A stretch of 64,000 bases of DNA from Gemmatimonadales bacterium. GTDB taxonomy: Bacteria; Gemmatimonadota; Glassbacteria; GWA2-58-10. Where the stretch lies: assembly GCA_024278175.1 (NCBI GenBank), contig JAJRTS010000002.1, positions 1 through 64,000 of the forward strand, written 5' to 3'. Both the position numbers and the translations under genes were made by a program. Under the pieces are notes generated by a model. That model did no database searches, was not told the DNA's origin, and saw only the letters and a program-made list of their open reading frames with translations. Numbering within the stretch: the first letter of the stretch is position 1; each line of letters starts with the position of its first letter. This document shows positions 1 through 9,117 of this stretch, one piece after another.

Positions 1-253
1 CTATCGACAGGAAATCGAGATTTGCCGCGGACGGTTCCGCGCCACGAAAGGAGGCCCGCGGTCAAGGGAAACTGGTAAATGTCCCCCCATGCAGATATTC
101 CTGAATCCTTGCGATTCATCTTCATACTCAACATCTTATCTATTTATTATCAGACAAATCAGTTTCCGGTCGACCGGGCAGGATTCCAGGCTTTTGGTGG
201 ATAGTGACGTTCTGACTACCGGTGACAATAACCAGTAACAGGAGAGCCAGCAA

Positions 254-1192
254 ATGGCACGTTTTAGATTGTTTGCGATTTCAGCACTCGCCGTCGCCAT
301 GGTTGCGCTCGGCTGCGGCAAAAAAAATAAGACCCCTACCCCTGTCGTACCCACGGAAACCACGCGATTCCAGTTTTCCTTCAGCAGGATTGCCGAGCTT
401 GACAGTGCATACTATCAGGCCTGGGCGTTGATCGGCAATTACGGTTACAACCTGGGCAAGTTCAACATCAATTCTTCCGGCCAGATGGTCGATACCGCGG
501 GCGCCGTTGTGGCCGACAACGCGTTTTTCTACAACATGTCCGCAAGCATGGTGACCGCGGTGGGGATAACGATTCAGGATGTTGACGACAGCACGAGCTC
601 TCCCTCCGGGGCGCATTTACTTGGTGGAAGCGTGGCAAACGGAACCGCGTCGTTGTCCATGAAACATGAAGCCGGTATCAACAAGGAGTTCGGCAGCGTA
701 ACGGGTAAATTCATCCTGGCCACTCCCACCAACGGGACGAACAGCGATGAAACCAGCGGGATCTGGTTTATCGATAACTCCGACGGCGTCACGACCGCCG
801 GACTGACTCTGCCCTCATTCAGCAGTGGTTGGCAATATGAGGGTTGGATCAGCGTTGATGGTAAGTTCTACTCCACCGGCACTTTCACCGGCATGTCAGC
901 GGCTGACGACTCGGCCCGCTACAGCGCCGACATTCAGACGGCTCCCGACTTTCCAGGTGAGGACTTCCTGGCCAACGCTCCGGCCGGAATCACTTTCCCG
1001 CTTGACTTGAGCGGCAAGTACACCATGGTCACGCTGGAACCCAAGCCCGACCCGGCCGTTGGCATTCCCTCGCCGTTCGTGCTGTTAGAGGCCACTATCG
1101 CATCAGACGCCGCCGACAATCAGACTTACAACATGGTAAACACGGCGACCGCATCTCTGCCCAGCGGCACGGTGACCTTGACAACGCAATAG
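254..1192 (+). CDS. Lipoprotein of unknown function
   Basis: The protein has 312 residues. It begins with a signal peptide ending in a lipobox (VALGC, lipidated Cys21), followed by a Lys-rich and then Thr/Pro-rich linker (about residues 22-36), so it should be anchored in a membrane as a lipoprotein. The rest is rich in Gly, Ser, Thr and Asp and looks like a secreted beta-rich domain. I recognise no family. The ATG is preceded by AGGAG at a suitable distance, which decides the start. It stands alone: nothing co-directional lies within 4.8 kb downstream, and a strong hairpin terminator follows. The function is not known. Confidence 0.85.
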   Translation: MARFRLFAISALAVAMVALGCGKKNKTPTPVVPTETTRFQFSFSRIAELDSAYYQAWALIGNYGYNLGKFNINSSGQMVDTAGAVVADNAFFYNMSASMVTAVGITIQDVDDSTSSPSGAHLLGGSVANGTASLSMKHEAGINKEFGSVTGKFILATPTNGTNSDETSGIWFIDNSDGVTTAGLTLPSFSSGWQYEGWISVDGKFYSTGTFTGMSAADDSARYSADIQTAPDFPGEDFLANAPAGITFPLDLSGKYTMVTLEPKPDPAVGIPSPFVLLEATIASDAADNQTYNMVNTATASLPSGTVTLTTQ

Positions 1193-1224
1193 CCTCGCGC
1201 AAACCACACAATTAACATATCCCG

Positions 1225-1260
1225 GGGCGTGGCCGCGTTGTGGCCACGCCCTATTTTGTT
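1225..1260 (+). terminator. Rho-independent terminator after the lipoprotein gene
   Basis: The arms GGGCGTGGCC and GGCCACGCCC form a perfect 10-bp stem around a 7-nt loop, followed by a T-rich tail (TATTTTGTT). It lies 33 nt after the lipoprotein stop codon. Confidence 0.85.
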
Positions 1261-1345
1261 CCGCTCTCCATCTTTGGCAGTCGGCTACCCGGCCCCCGCG
1301 GAGTACCCGCGAACCGCTGAGGTCTCCGGCGGCAAAACAGCCGCT

Positions 1346-1382
1346 AAAAAAAGGGGACAGCCCGGATAGGCCGTCCCCTTAC
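1346..1382 (-). terminator. Rho-independent terminator after fliG
   Basis: On the minus strand a GGGGACGGCC/GGGCTGTCCCC-type stem with a short loop is followed by seven T. It sits about 35 nt past the fliG stop codon and faces the terminator of the convergent lipoprotein gene. Confidence 0.8.
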
Positions 1383-1415
1383 ATGTTCTCGAATTTGATC
1401 TGACAGGTTCCGGCG

Positions 1416-2438
1416 CTACTCGACCAGGGTATCCTCCGCGCCGCCCTTGCCGCTGATCACAATCTCGCCGTCTTCCTCCAGCGAGCGGACAATATCGACA
1501 ATGCGCTGCTGGACTTCTTCCACGTCGCGAAGGCGCACCGGGCCCATGAAATCCATCTCCTCCTGGATCAACTGGGCCACGCGCTCGGAGACGTTGTTGA
1601 AGCACTTGGTTTTCATCTCCTCGCTGGTACCCTTCAGAGCGACACTCAGGTCCTTGACGTCCACTTCCTTGAGTACGCGCTGCATGCTCTTGTCGTCGAG
1701 CAGCAGGATATCGTCGAACACGAACATCAGGTTCTTGACTTCGGTGGCCAGCTCCGGGTCTTTCTGCACCAGGTTGTCCAGGATTTTGCGCTCGGTGGCG
1801 CGGTCGGCCAGGTTGAGAATCTCGGCCACGCTCGACGCCCCGCCGGCCTGGCTCAGGTCCTGGCCCAGCACGTTCTCCAACTGGCTCTCCAGCACTTTTT
1901 CCACATCGTTAAGGAGTTCCGGGCTGATCTTGCCCATCGTGGCGATCCGGTAGACGATTTCGTTCTGAAGCTGTTCGGGAAGTTCGGCCAGGATCGATGC
2001 CGCCTGCTGGGCATCCAGGTGGGCCATGATCACGGACACGGTCTGCGGATGCTCGTGCATGATGAAGTTGATCAACTGGGCCGGATCGACTTTTTTGAGC
2101 AGCTTGAAACCAGACACGTGCAGCGAACTCTGCACCTTGGCCAGAATCTGCGCCGCCCGCGGGCCGCCCAGCGCCTGCTCCAGCACGTTGCGTGCGTAGT
2201 CGATTCCGCCCTGCGCGATATACTCCTGTGCGAGCACCATCTGGTAGAACTCTTCGACAATCTGGTCGCTGATCGCCGAGGGGATGTCGTCCATGTTGGC
2301 GACCTGGATCGACAGTCTTTCGATATCCCGCTCGTTCATGTTCTTGAATATCGAGCTGGACGCCTCCACTCCCAGCGAAACCACCAGAATCGCCGCCTTC
2401 TGCATTCCCGTCAATTCATCGTACTGTATCTCAGCCAT
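1416..2438 (-). CDS. fliG: Flagellar motor switch protein FliG
   Basis: At 340 residues this matches the usual length of FliG, the rotor protein of the flagellar C-ring that couples stator ion flow to rotation and binds FliF and FliM. The order is typical: an N-terminal domain (about 1-105, with the TGMQKAAILVVSLG start), a middle domain with the conserved EHPQ motif (about residue 129) and a C-terminal torque domain with charged helices (about 230-330). The start has GGGAG just upstream. No other flagellar gene is in the window and a terminator follows directly, so it is a single-gene unit here. The cell is probably motile, or keeps the rest of the flagellar genes elsewhere. Confidence 0.96.
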   Translation of the reverse strand: MAEIQYDELTGMQKAAILVVSLGVEASSSIFKNMNERDIERLSIQVANMDDIPSAISDQIVEEFYQMVLAQEYIAQGGIDYARNVLEQALGGPRAAQILAKVQSSLHVSGFKLLKKVDPAQLINFIMHEHPQTVSVIMAHLDAQQAASILAELPEQLQNEIVYRIATMGKISPELLNDVEKVLESQLENVLGQDLSQAGGASSVAEILNLADRATERKILDNLVQKDPELATEVKNLMFVFDDILLLDDKSMQRVLKEVDVKDLSVALKGTSEEMKTKCFNNVSERVAQLIQEEMDFMGPVRLRDVEEVQQRIVDIVRSLEEDGEIVISGKGGAEDTLVE

Positions 2439-2731
2439 CGGCCGAACTCCCTTCCGCCGCCGTCAACAACCACGCAGCGGAGCAAAACGATGACAACACA
2501 ATGTTTATTTTTATAATCAGCGTCTCTTTTAGCCCATGCTTCCGACGAGGAAAAATCAAGCCGCCGCGCACGGATTCCTGCACAGGCGATTAGTTGTAGC
2601 AATTCCCGTGCCTTATGCCGGGAGAGTTGTTTTGCTGTCCACCTGCCCGGGAATTGCCCGGTTTTACAGCCTGAAGCGCCGGATAAGTACTTGTGGCGGC
2701 ATTGCACCCCACCCCGGGCGGAAAATTTTTC

Positions 2732-4162
2732 TCACCCGGCAGGATACTCGTCCCGCTGAGGTTCCACATGCCACAACTTCTCGATCTCCTCCAGCGGCTT
2801 GCCCCGCGTTTCCGGAATCAGCCGCATGACGAAAGCAACCGTGACCACACACAGCGCGCCGTAGACCCAGAACGGGAACGAGTGATTAAACACTTTCACC
2901 AGCCAGGGGTTCTCGTTCAGCATCGGAAACGTCTGGCTGACCACCAGGTTGGCCCCCCACAGGCTGATTGTCGCCAGGCCCATCGCCCGGCCGCGGATCC
3001 GGGTCGGGAAAATTTCGGAGAGCACCACCCAGACCACCGGCCCCATTGAACTGGCGAAACAGGCGATAAAGCCCAGCACAAACGCAACCAGCAGCCACGG
3101 GCTGGCCCCGGTGAACGCCGAGATCCCGATTCCGGCCTGGGCCAGCGCCATCCCTGTCGCCCCCAATATCATCAGCGGCCTGCGGCCCAGCCGGTCGACC
3201 GCCCAGATGGCCACGAACGTAAATATCATGTTCACCGAACCCACCGCCACGGTTTGCAGCATCGCCACATCCGCAGCGGAGCCGACCTGCTTGAATATCT
3301 CCGGAGCGTAGTACATGATCACGTTGATTCCGCTCACCTGCTGAAGCACGGCCAGCACAATCCCGATCGCCAGCACGGTGCGCATCCCGGGCCGCAGCAG
3401 TTCCGCTATTTTTGCTTTGCCCTGGCCCAGCGCGGCTTCAATCCTTTGCATTTCACTGTGCGCCAGAGCGCTGCCCGCGGCGCGCCGCAAAATAGCGCCC
3501 GCCTGCTCACGCCGCCCCTCCTTGACCAGCCAGCGCGGGCTTTCCGGTACAAAAAACAGCAACACCAGCAACAGCACCGCCGGCAGGGCCTCCGCCCCGA
3601 ACATCCAGCGCCAGCCCAACGCCACGTTCCAGGCCTCGTCACCGGCCCCGGCGATAAAGTAGTTGACGAAATAGGCCAGCAGGATTCCGCTGACAATTGC
3701 CAACTGGTTGAGCGAAACCATCCGGCCACGAAACTGCGGCGGCGAAACCTCGGCGATATACAGCGGGCTGACCATCGACGCCGCTCCCACGCCCACACCG
3801 CCCAGCATCCGGAAAATCACGAACTCGGTAATATTACGCGGCAGGGCCGTTCCCAGCGCGGAAACGAGAAAGAACACCGCCGCGCCGAGCAGCACTTTCC
3901 TGCGACCCAGTCTGTCACTGGCCGGGCCCGCGAGGGCCACGCCAATCATGCAGCCGGCCAATGCGCAGGAGGCGGCCCAGCCGGTCATCGTTCCATCGAG
4001 CACGAACCTGGTGCGCAACGAACCTATCGCCCCGCTGATCACCGACGTGTCGTAGCCGAACAGCAGCCCACCCAGACTGGCCACGGCGCTGATTCCCACC
4101 ACGAATAACAGACTGCCCTTGTCCTGCTCAGGCCTTGTGTTTGTAAGGAGTTCACCTGTCAC
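2732..4162 (-). CDS. Sugar porter of the major facilitator superfamily
   Basis: This is a 12-helix inner-membrane transporter of the sugar porter family (XylE/GalP/AraE type), 476 residues from the GTG at 4162. Family signatures are visible: GYDTSVISGA in helix 1, DRLGRRK after helix 2, PESPRWLVK before the central loop, DRLGRRPL in the second half and PETRGKPLEEIE at the C-terminus. It probably imports a hexose or pentose with protons. I chose the GTG because AAGGAA lies about 6 nt upstream; an in-frame ATG at 4198 would overlap the upstream gene by 47 nt. With the GTG the overlap is 11 nt, typical of translational coupling. It is the second gene of a pair with the UroD-family gene. Confidence 0.93.
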   Translation of the reverse strand: MTGELLTNTRPEQDKGSLLFVVGISAVASLGGLLFGYDTSVISGAIGSLRTRFVLDGTMTGWAASCALAGCMIGVALAGPASDRLGRRKVLLGAAVFFLVSALGTALPRNITEFVIFRMLGGVGVGAASMVSPLYIAEVSPPQFRGRMVSLNQLAIVSGILLAYFVNYFIAGAGDEAWNVALGWRWMFGAEALPAVLLLVLLFFVPESPRWLVKEGRREQAGAILRRAAGSALAHSEMQRIEAALGQGKAKIAELLRPGMRTVLAIGIVLAVLQQVSGINVIMYYAPEIFKQVGSAADVAMLQTVAVGSVNMIFTFVAIWAVDRLGRRPLMILGATGMALAQAGIGISAFTGASPWLLVAFVLGFIACFASSMGPVVWVVLSEIFPTRIRGRAMGLATISLWGANLVVSQTFPMLNENPWLVKVFNHSFPFWVYGALCVVTVAFVMRLIPETRGKPLEEIEKLWHVEPQRDEYPAG

Positions 4163-5411
4163 CGTTGAATTCCTTAAGCGCCTCGAACATCGCAACAAGG
4201 TTTTCCACCGGGGTGCAGGCCTGGGTGTTGTGGATAGTGTTGAACACGTAGCCGCCGCCGGGGCTGAATGTTTCCAGCCGCTCGAGCACCTGGGCGCGGA
4301 CTTCCTCTGGTTTACCGAACGGCAGCACGCTCTGGGTATCGACCCCGCCGCCCCAGAACACGAGCCGGCTGCCGTGACGCGCCTTGAGCTTACCGGCCTC
4401 CATCCCGGCGGCCGTTACCTGCACGGGGTTGATAATGTCGAACCCGGCCTCGACAAACAGCTCCATGAAGCTCTCCACCGCGCCGCAGGAGTGTTTGAAC
4501 GTTTTCCAGCCGGTGTGCTCGTGCACCCAGCCGTTGATCCGCCGGTAAGAGGGCAGGAACAGCTCGCGGAAGATCTCGGGGCCTACGAACGTGCCGCTCT
4601 GGGTCCCGAAATCCGTGCCGCAGATAAAGACCACGTCCACGTTGTCGCCCACGCGGGCGTGAATTTTCTCCAGGTTCGCCACCGCGAGTTCCGTCTGCTT
4701 TTCGAACACGGTCTTGATATAGTCCTTGCGGGTGATCAGCGAGATGTACCACTCGGTAATATCGCGGATCCCTTTGGGCTCGCGCAGGGCGACAGCCGGC
4801 ACCAGCGCGATGTCCCCCAGGGCCGAGCCGCCGAAATTGGCCACCACCGTGCGGCCGGTAGCCCGGGCACGGGCGGTTTCACGTTCGAAATAGTCCAGGT
4901 CGCTACCGGTGACCGGCCCAAACTCCTCCAGGTTGTCCGCCGGGTTCAGCCGGTCCTCCTGAATCGGCTGCTGGCGGATGATGGCGTCGAAAAAATACCC
5001 CCCTGACGGCATTCTGGCGCTGGGCGCGGCCCGGGTGTCGCCCTGGGGGTAAATCAGCGTGTCCCCACGCTCATCGACCGTGGTGTTGAACCGCCCCGCC
5101 ACCAGCACCACCTGGCCGTCGGGCATCCGCCACTCCTTCCAGTCTTCGCCGGCGAACCCGAACATCGTCCCGCGCGGAGCCACACCCTCGAAATCCGCTC
5201 CGATAGCCTCCTTGAGGTCGTCCTCGATCTCACCGAGCATCTGGTAGGGCTCCACTGCTTTCACCGGATGGCGCTCCAGAGCGTAATGCTCGCGAAGAGC
5301 GGCCACGCAGCTCACGTGCAGCCCGGTAACCGGCGTGGCCCCGAAATCGACCGGCACGCGGCCCGTGTCACGATGCTCCAGCGCGGCAATCACAGCGGAA
5401 TGATCCATCAT
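4152..5411 (-). CDS. Uroporphyrinogen decarboxylase-family protein (MtaA/CmuA-like)
   Basis: The 419-residue protein has the TIM-barrel fold of the URO-D superfamily. Marks are the N-terminal HRDTGRVPVDFG segment, VVFICGTDFGTQSG in the middle, FKHSCGAVESFMELF, and NPVQVTAAGMEAGKLKARHG near the end. In the distant members it resembles, this fold serves cobamide- or methyl-transfer reactions rather than heme synthesis, and the other heme genes are absent here. The start at 5411 follows AGGAG by 9 nt; an ATG 36 nt further upstream lacks such a site. It precedes and overlaps the sugar porter, so both probably act on one imported compound. The substrate is unknown. Confidence 0.87.
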   Translation of the reverse strand: MMDHSAVIAALEHRDTGRVPVDFGATPVTGLHVSCVAALREHYALERHPVKAVEPYQMLGEIEDDLKEAIGADFEGVAPRGTMFGFAGEDWKEWRMPDGQVVLVAGRFNTTVDERGDTLIYPQGDTRAAPSARMPSGGYFFDAIIRQQPIQEDRLNPADNLEEFGPVTGSDLDYFERETARARATGRTVVANFGGSALGDIALVPAVALREPKGIRDITEWYISLITRKDYIKTVFEKQTELAVANLEKIHARVGDNVDVVFICGTDFGTQSGTFVGPEIFRELFLPSYRRINGWVHEHTGWKTFKHSCGAVESFMELFVEAGFDIINPVQVTAAGMEAGKLKARHGSRLVFWGGGVDTQSVLPFGKPEEVRAQVLERLETFSPGGGYVFNTIHNTQACTPVENLVAMFEALKEFNGDR

Positions 5412-5532
5412 CTGTACAGACTCCTGTTCAATTTTCAGATCATACATTTTCGAGTTTCTTCAAAGCAGATCGCACACCTTTCCATCGATCACTCGCTTCC
5501 AGTCCGGCTGCCCGGAGGGGTGATTGCTTTTC

Positions 5533-5716
5533 AAGGGGACCTCTATTAATCATCTTTCGGCTGCGCCGGTGCTACACAACTGCCCGGCTGCGTTTTTGCT
5601 TAAAAACCGTCCTCAACATAGCGCTGCTATGCTTCCGGCGGTTTTTAGCCTCAGGCCTTGCCGGTGCAGCTTTTCGCTCGAGCTCACTTCAAAATCTAAT
5701 TAATAGAGGTCCCCTT
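5533..5716. repeat. Nested-palindrome element with 18-bp terminal inverted repeats
   Basis: The first 18 bases (AAGGGGACCTCTATTAAT) are repeated exactly in inverted form at the other end (5699-5716). Inside are a second inverted pair (TAAAAACCG against CGGTTTTTA, about 5603-5647) and a central hairpin CATAGC-GCT-GCTATG. No coding capacity was seen. A 31-nt piece of the left part recurs at 35434-35464 with one mismatch, so the sequence belongs to a dispersed family. It is likely a MITE or another palindromic intergenic element. No target-site duplication is clear. Confidence 0.75.
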
Positions 5717-6046
5717 AAGTTATACTTCAACCACCGGATACTCAACATTTCCACTCGCTATTATTGCAAAAAATTGACCGGATCCCCGGAATATACGGCT
5801 CTGCAAACCGGTGGCGGAAACCAGCCGGCAACCAGTGCAATAGAACCGAGCGGCGGAATGAAAGCGATCGTCGAATCCAGCTAACGGCTAATATTCGGAA
5901 CAAATTCGCCCTCGCGGCGTAGCTCCAAGTAGAAGATTTACTTCGGCGTTCCGCCACGGTATATTCAGTGGTATGCCACGGACATTCCCTGGCCGCAGCA
6001 AACAGGGCCATCCGCTTTACGATTTACATCAGGAGGAATCTCGCTA
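5717..6046. other. Intergenic region without a recognisable gene
   Basis: This is 330 nt between the palindromic element and the next lipoprotein gene. I see no convincing gene, promoter or RNA here except AGGAGGA at 6031-6037, the ribosome binding site of the downstream GTG-started gene. A minus-strand ORF of 89 codons lacks a ribosome binding site and resembles no protein family I know. Confidence 0.6.
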
Positions 6047-6475
6047 GTGAAAACACGCACCCGGAAGATATATTACGCAATGGGGGCCATGCTTTGCGCC
6101 ACGCTCTTGCTTTCCCTGTCAGCCTGTGAAAAGCGGGGTGGAAACAACCAACGCGACCTGACAGCGCCTAAAATCGAATACAAGATTTCGATTGTATCCG
6201 GCAGCGGTCAGCGCGGGCGAATCGATACCCGGTTGCCCGGTGGCCTGAAAGTGTTCGTTACCGACGCCAGCAATATCAAGCAGCCCGCCGTGATCGTGAA
6301 GTATAAAATTACCGAAGGGTTCGGCGAGCTTTCGGCCTCCAGCCAGGTGACCGGATCCGATGGTTACGCCGAGGTATTCCTCACGCCCAATAATGCGCTG
6401 GGTGTGATCAGGGTCGAGGCCAGGGTGTCCGGCAGCGATGCAGTGGTCGAATTCACCGCCACCGCGGTTCCATAG
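6047..6475 (+). CDS. Small lipoprotein with a bacterial Ig-like domain
   Basis: This 142-residue lipoprotein starts with GTG, supported by AGGAGGA ten bases upstream. The signal peptide ends in LSAC (lipidated Cys27). Residues about 43-142 look like one bacterial Ig-like (Big_1/invasin-type) domain: GRIDTRLPGGLKVFV, a central YKITEGFGELS strand, SDGYAEVFLTP and a closing VEFTATAVP strand. Such domains usually act as spacers or adhesive modules on the cell surface. It is a single gene ended by a strong terminator. The specific role is unknown. Confidence 0.85.
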   Translation: MKTRTRKIYYAMGAMLCATLLLSLSACEKRGGNNQRDLTAPKIEYKISIVSGSGQRGRIDTRLPGGLKVFVTDASNIKQPAVIVKYKITEGFGELSASSQVTGSDGYAEVFLTPNNALGVIRVEARVSGSDAVVEFTATAVP

Positions 6476-6504
6476 ACCGGCCGGGAACGACGATAGTAAC
6501 CTTC

Positions 6505-6534
6505 AGCCCGGCCTGAACTGGCCGGGCTTTTTTT
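6505..6534 (+). terminator. Rho-independent terminator
   Basis: AGCCCGGCC and GGCCGGGCT form a perfect 9-bp stem with a 6-nt loop (TGAACT), followed by seven T. It lies 30 nt after the Ig-like lipoprotein gene. Confidence 0.92.
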
Positions 6535-6602
6535 ATCCTTCCCGGCCATGCAGCGGCTTTTTCCCATAGCGGGGCATAAACCAGGGCTGAGGGGTTGAAC
6601 AA

Positions 6603-8951
6603 TCAGTCCTGGATCAGCCGGATCAACTGCTGCTCGTTGGGGAAGCGCTCCAGACCGGCCTTCACCACCGCTTCGGCCTCATCCATGCGGCCTGCCTGCT
6701 TGTAGAGGCGGGCCAGGTTGATATAGGCTCCAAGCTGGGTGGGGTCGGCGGCAATCACCATCCGGAACTGCTGCTCGGCGGCGGCTTCGTTGCCCTGCTG
6801 CTGATAGATATTGCCCAGGTTCAGCCTGGCCCCCACATGCCCGGGCTGGCGCCGCAGGGCTTCGAGATAATATTTCTCCGCCTGCCCCACACTGTCCGAG
6901 CGGGCGTAAACCGTACCGATATTATAATATGCCTGGGCGTCGGACGGGTTGATCCCGATCTCGTACTTGAACGCCTCCAGGGCCTGCTCGTAATGGCCGT
7001 CCAGATAGTGGATCAGGCCGATATTGTTGCCCAGTCCCGCCATCTCCGGAGCCAGCCGCCGGGCTTTTTCAAATACCTGCAGCGCCCGGGCGCTTTCGCC
7101 GGAGATGCTGAGCATCACTCCGTAGTCAGAGAGAATACCGGCGTCGTCGGGATAGTAACTCAGCACCTTGTCGTAGGTTGCCATCGCGCTGTCGGCCATG
7201 CCCAGCTGGGTGTACACCCGGGCCAGCATGCTCAGCACCATCAGGTGGTCGTCCTCCAGTTCCAGCGCTTTGCGAAGATGTTTCAGGGCACCCTGGGTGT
7301 CGCCCATGCGCTCCATGATCGTACCAACCAGATAGCGCGCCTGGGCCACGTCTTTCAGGACTTCCCACTGCGACTCCATCACGCGCAGGGCTTCCTGGTA
7401 TTTACGCGCCCAGAGCAACACCTTGGTCAGGTTGAGCAGTCCCTTGCGGTAATATTCTTCCGGCAGGGCGCTCATCACGTCGCGGAAGAGAATCTCCACT
7501 TCCGCGCTCGAGGGATTATAATCCGCGCGCACCATCCCTTCATCACGCAGCCAGCCCAGGATTTCCAGCGCGATCCACAGGTGGCCCCGGGGGTAGGGAT
7601 GGATATGGTCGATCAGCGTCTCCCGGCCGATAATCCCACCGGGCGACACGCTGGCGAACACCATCGGCAACGGCACCAGGTCCGGATCGTCCTTGCCGAC
7701 AGTGTGCTTGCGAAGGATGTCATGGATCGGCTGCTGGGCGCGCAGCGGGCAGACGTCGAGCTCGCGGGCGTAAAAAAACCGCTTCGCCGCCTCAACCGTA
7801 TCCCCGGCCTCCAGCAGCGCGCCGCCGAGATGGAACTGACCCGCCGCATAGAGCGAGTCCGTGGCCACCGCCTCGCGCAAACGGGCCAGTCCCCTGTTGT
7901 TAAGCCCCTGGGCCAGCAGGCTCAAGCCCTCTGTCAGCGCCACACTAAAGCGTCTGCGGCTGTTCGCGTCCAGCCGGGCGTCCTCCTCGCTCTTGAACGG
8001 CGAGAAATCCTTCAGGTTGTCCACCGGCTCCAGAAACAGCACGGGCACTCCGGCCTCGGTGCAGAGCTGCTTGATCCGGCCGATATTGTAATCGAAATGT
8101 TCAAACACTCCGCGGCTGAACGTGCTGTCGCGATGGTAGAGGTCCAGCCCGGCGCTACGGTCCAGGATCGTTTCCACTTCCGCGGTAAGTATGGTGGCCC
8201 CGCCTTTAGGTTTCGCGCCGGGGCTTTCGCCCCTTCCATCACCCTTGACCTTTCGATAAAACCCATCGAGCAGACGGTAGGTTTCCAGGCCCTGGAACAT
8301 CCGCTTCACACCGGAGGTGAAACTGCCCTGTTCGCTGTAGAAGTCCTCGTAGGTGCGGGCCTCAAGGAACTCGTTATGACCGGTATAGACCACGAACAGG
8401 TCCGGCTCGTAGTCCAGCAGCTCTTCCAGCACGTTTACCACCCGGTAGCTGGCGTAGCTCACCCCGCCGGCGTTGATCACTTCGTAGTTGCGCCCCTCCT
8501 GCTCGCCGGAGTTCTCCAGCATGAGCCGCAGCCAGCCCGTGAACGAGGTCCGGTCGGCGTAGGGCCGCCCGTAGGTGGTGGACCCGCCCAGCGTAAATAT
8601 GCGCAAAGTTTCCGGGTCCTTGCGGCGCGGAAACTGCTGAAAGTTGAACCAGCGCAGTTTATTTTCAGCCGTTTCCATCATCGAGCGGCCGTCGTCGCGC
8701 ACCTCGCCCGGCACGAACAGGGGATGGACCTCGCTGAAACCCACAAACGGGTCCTCCGCCGGCTGCCATGCGTTTTCCAGCGGCAGGGCGCGCAGCGTCA
8801 GCTCCACCAACCCCACCAGCGCCAGCCCCGCCAGTACCAGTGCCAGCCGGGATACCAGCCAGGCTCCCGGCCGGTTCCACGTTTTTTTCCGCTCCGCTCC
8901 GGTTCGTTCAGCCTGCGCTGCTTTATGCTTACGCCTGCGGGACTTGGCCAC
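6603..8951 (-). CDS. Membrane-anchored SGNH-hydrolase-like protein with C-terminal TPR repeats
   Basis: The protein has 782 residues: a basic N-terminus, one membrane helix (about 31-50), an SGNH/GDSL-type domain (about 115-465) and a long TPR array (about 510-780). SGNH marks are GGST (122-125, with a candidate nucleophile Ser124), an NAGG segment near 160, GHNE (191-194) and a late DHIHPYPRG motif (near 450), which supplies the usual Asp-His. TPR signatures such as AYYNIGTVYARSDSVGQAE and LGNIYQQQGNEAAAE recur. The family often acts on O-acyl groups of extracytoplasmic glycans, and the TPRs suggest a protein partner. A GTG start with GGAG 6 nt upstream fits best. It is not in an operon. Confidence 0.86.
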   Translation of the reverse strand: MAKSRRRKHKAAQAERTGAERKKTWNRPGAWLVSRLALVLAGLALVGLVELTLRALPLENAWQPAEDPFVGFSEVHPLFVPGEVRDDGRSMMETAENKLRWFNFQQFPRRKDPETLRIFTLGGSTTYGRPYADRTSFTGWLRLMLENSGEQEGRNYEVINAGGVSYASYRVVNVLEELLDYEPDLFVVYTGHNEFLEARTYEDFYSEQGSFTSGVKRMFQGLETYRLLDGFYRKVKGDGRGESPGAKPKGGATILTAEVETILDRSAGLDLYHRDSTFSRGVFEHFDYNIGRIKQLCTEAGVPVLFLEPVDNLKDFSPFKSEEDARLDANSRRRFSVALTEGLSLLAQGLNNRGLARLREAVATDSLYAAGQFHLGGALLEAGDTVEAAKRFFYARELDVCPLRAQQPIHDILRKHTVGKDDPDLVPLPMVFASVSPGGIIGRETLIDHIHPYPRGHLWIALEILGWLRDEGMVRADYNPSSAEVEILFRDVMSALPEEYYRKGLLNLTKVLLWARKYQEALRVMESQWEVLKDVAQARYLVGTIMERMGDTQGALKHLRKALELEDDHLMVLSMLARVYTQLGMADSAMATYDKVLSYYPDDAGILSDYGVMLSISGESARALQVFEKARRLAPEMAGLGNNIGLIHYLDGHYEQALEAFKYEIGINPSDAQAYYNIGTVYARSDSVGQAEKYYLEALRRQPGHVGARLNLGNIYQQQGNEAAAEQQFRMVIAADPTQLGAYINLARLYKQAGRMDEAEAVVKAGLERFPNEQQLIRLIQD

Positions 8952-9117
8952 GGTTCACTCCGCCTGCAACATTTATTTCTATTGGAATAAAATAAGCGCC
9001 GTATTAATATTACTAACTGACCATTCCCCGCGCAATCTTCTGCAAGCATACGCGCCACGCCCGGTTGCCCTCAATCGGCCCGGGCGATAGCTGGCGCATC
9101 CTACAACCGGCAAAAAC

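Noticed and set aside
2536-2829. 97-codon plus-strand ORF between fliG and the sugar porter
   Set aside because: It has no ribosome site and overlaps the end of the porter gene on the other strand.
6837-8990. 717-codon plus-strand ORF opposite the SGNH-TPR gene
   Set aside because: It mirrors a well-supported gene on the other strand; there is no ribosome site or recognisable domain.
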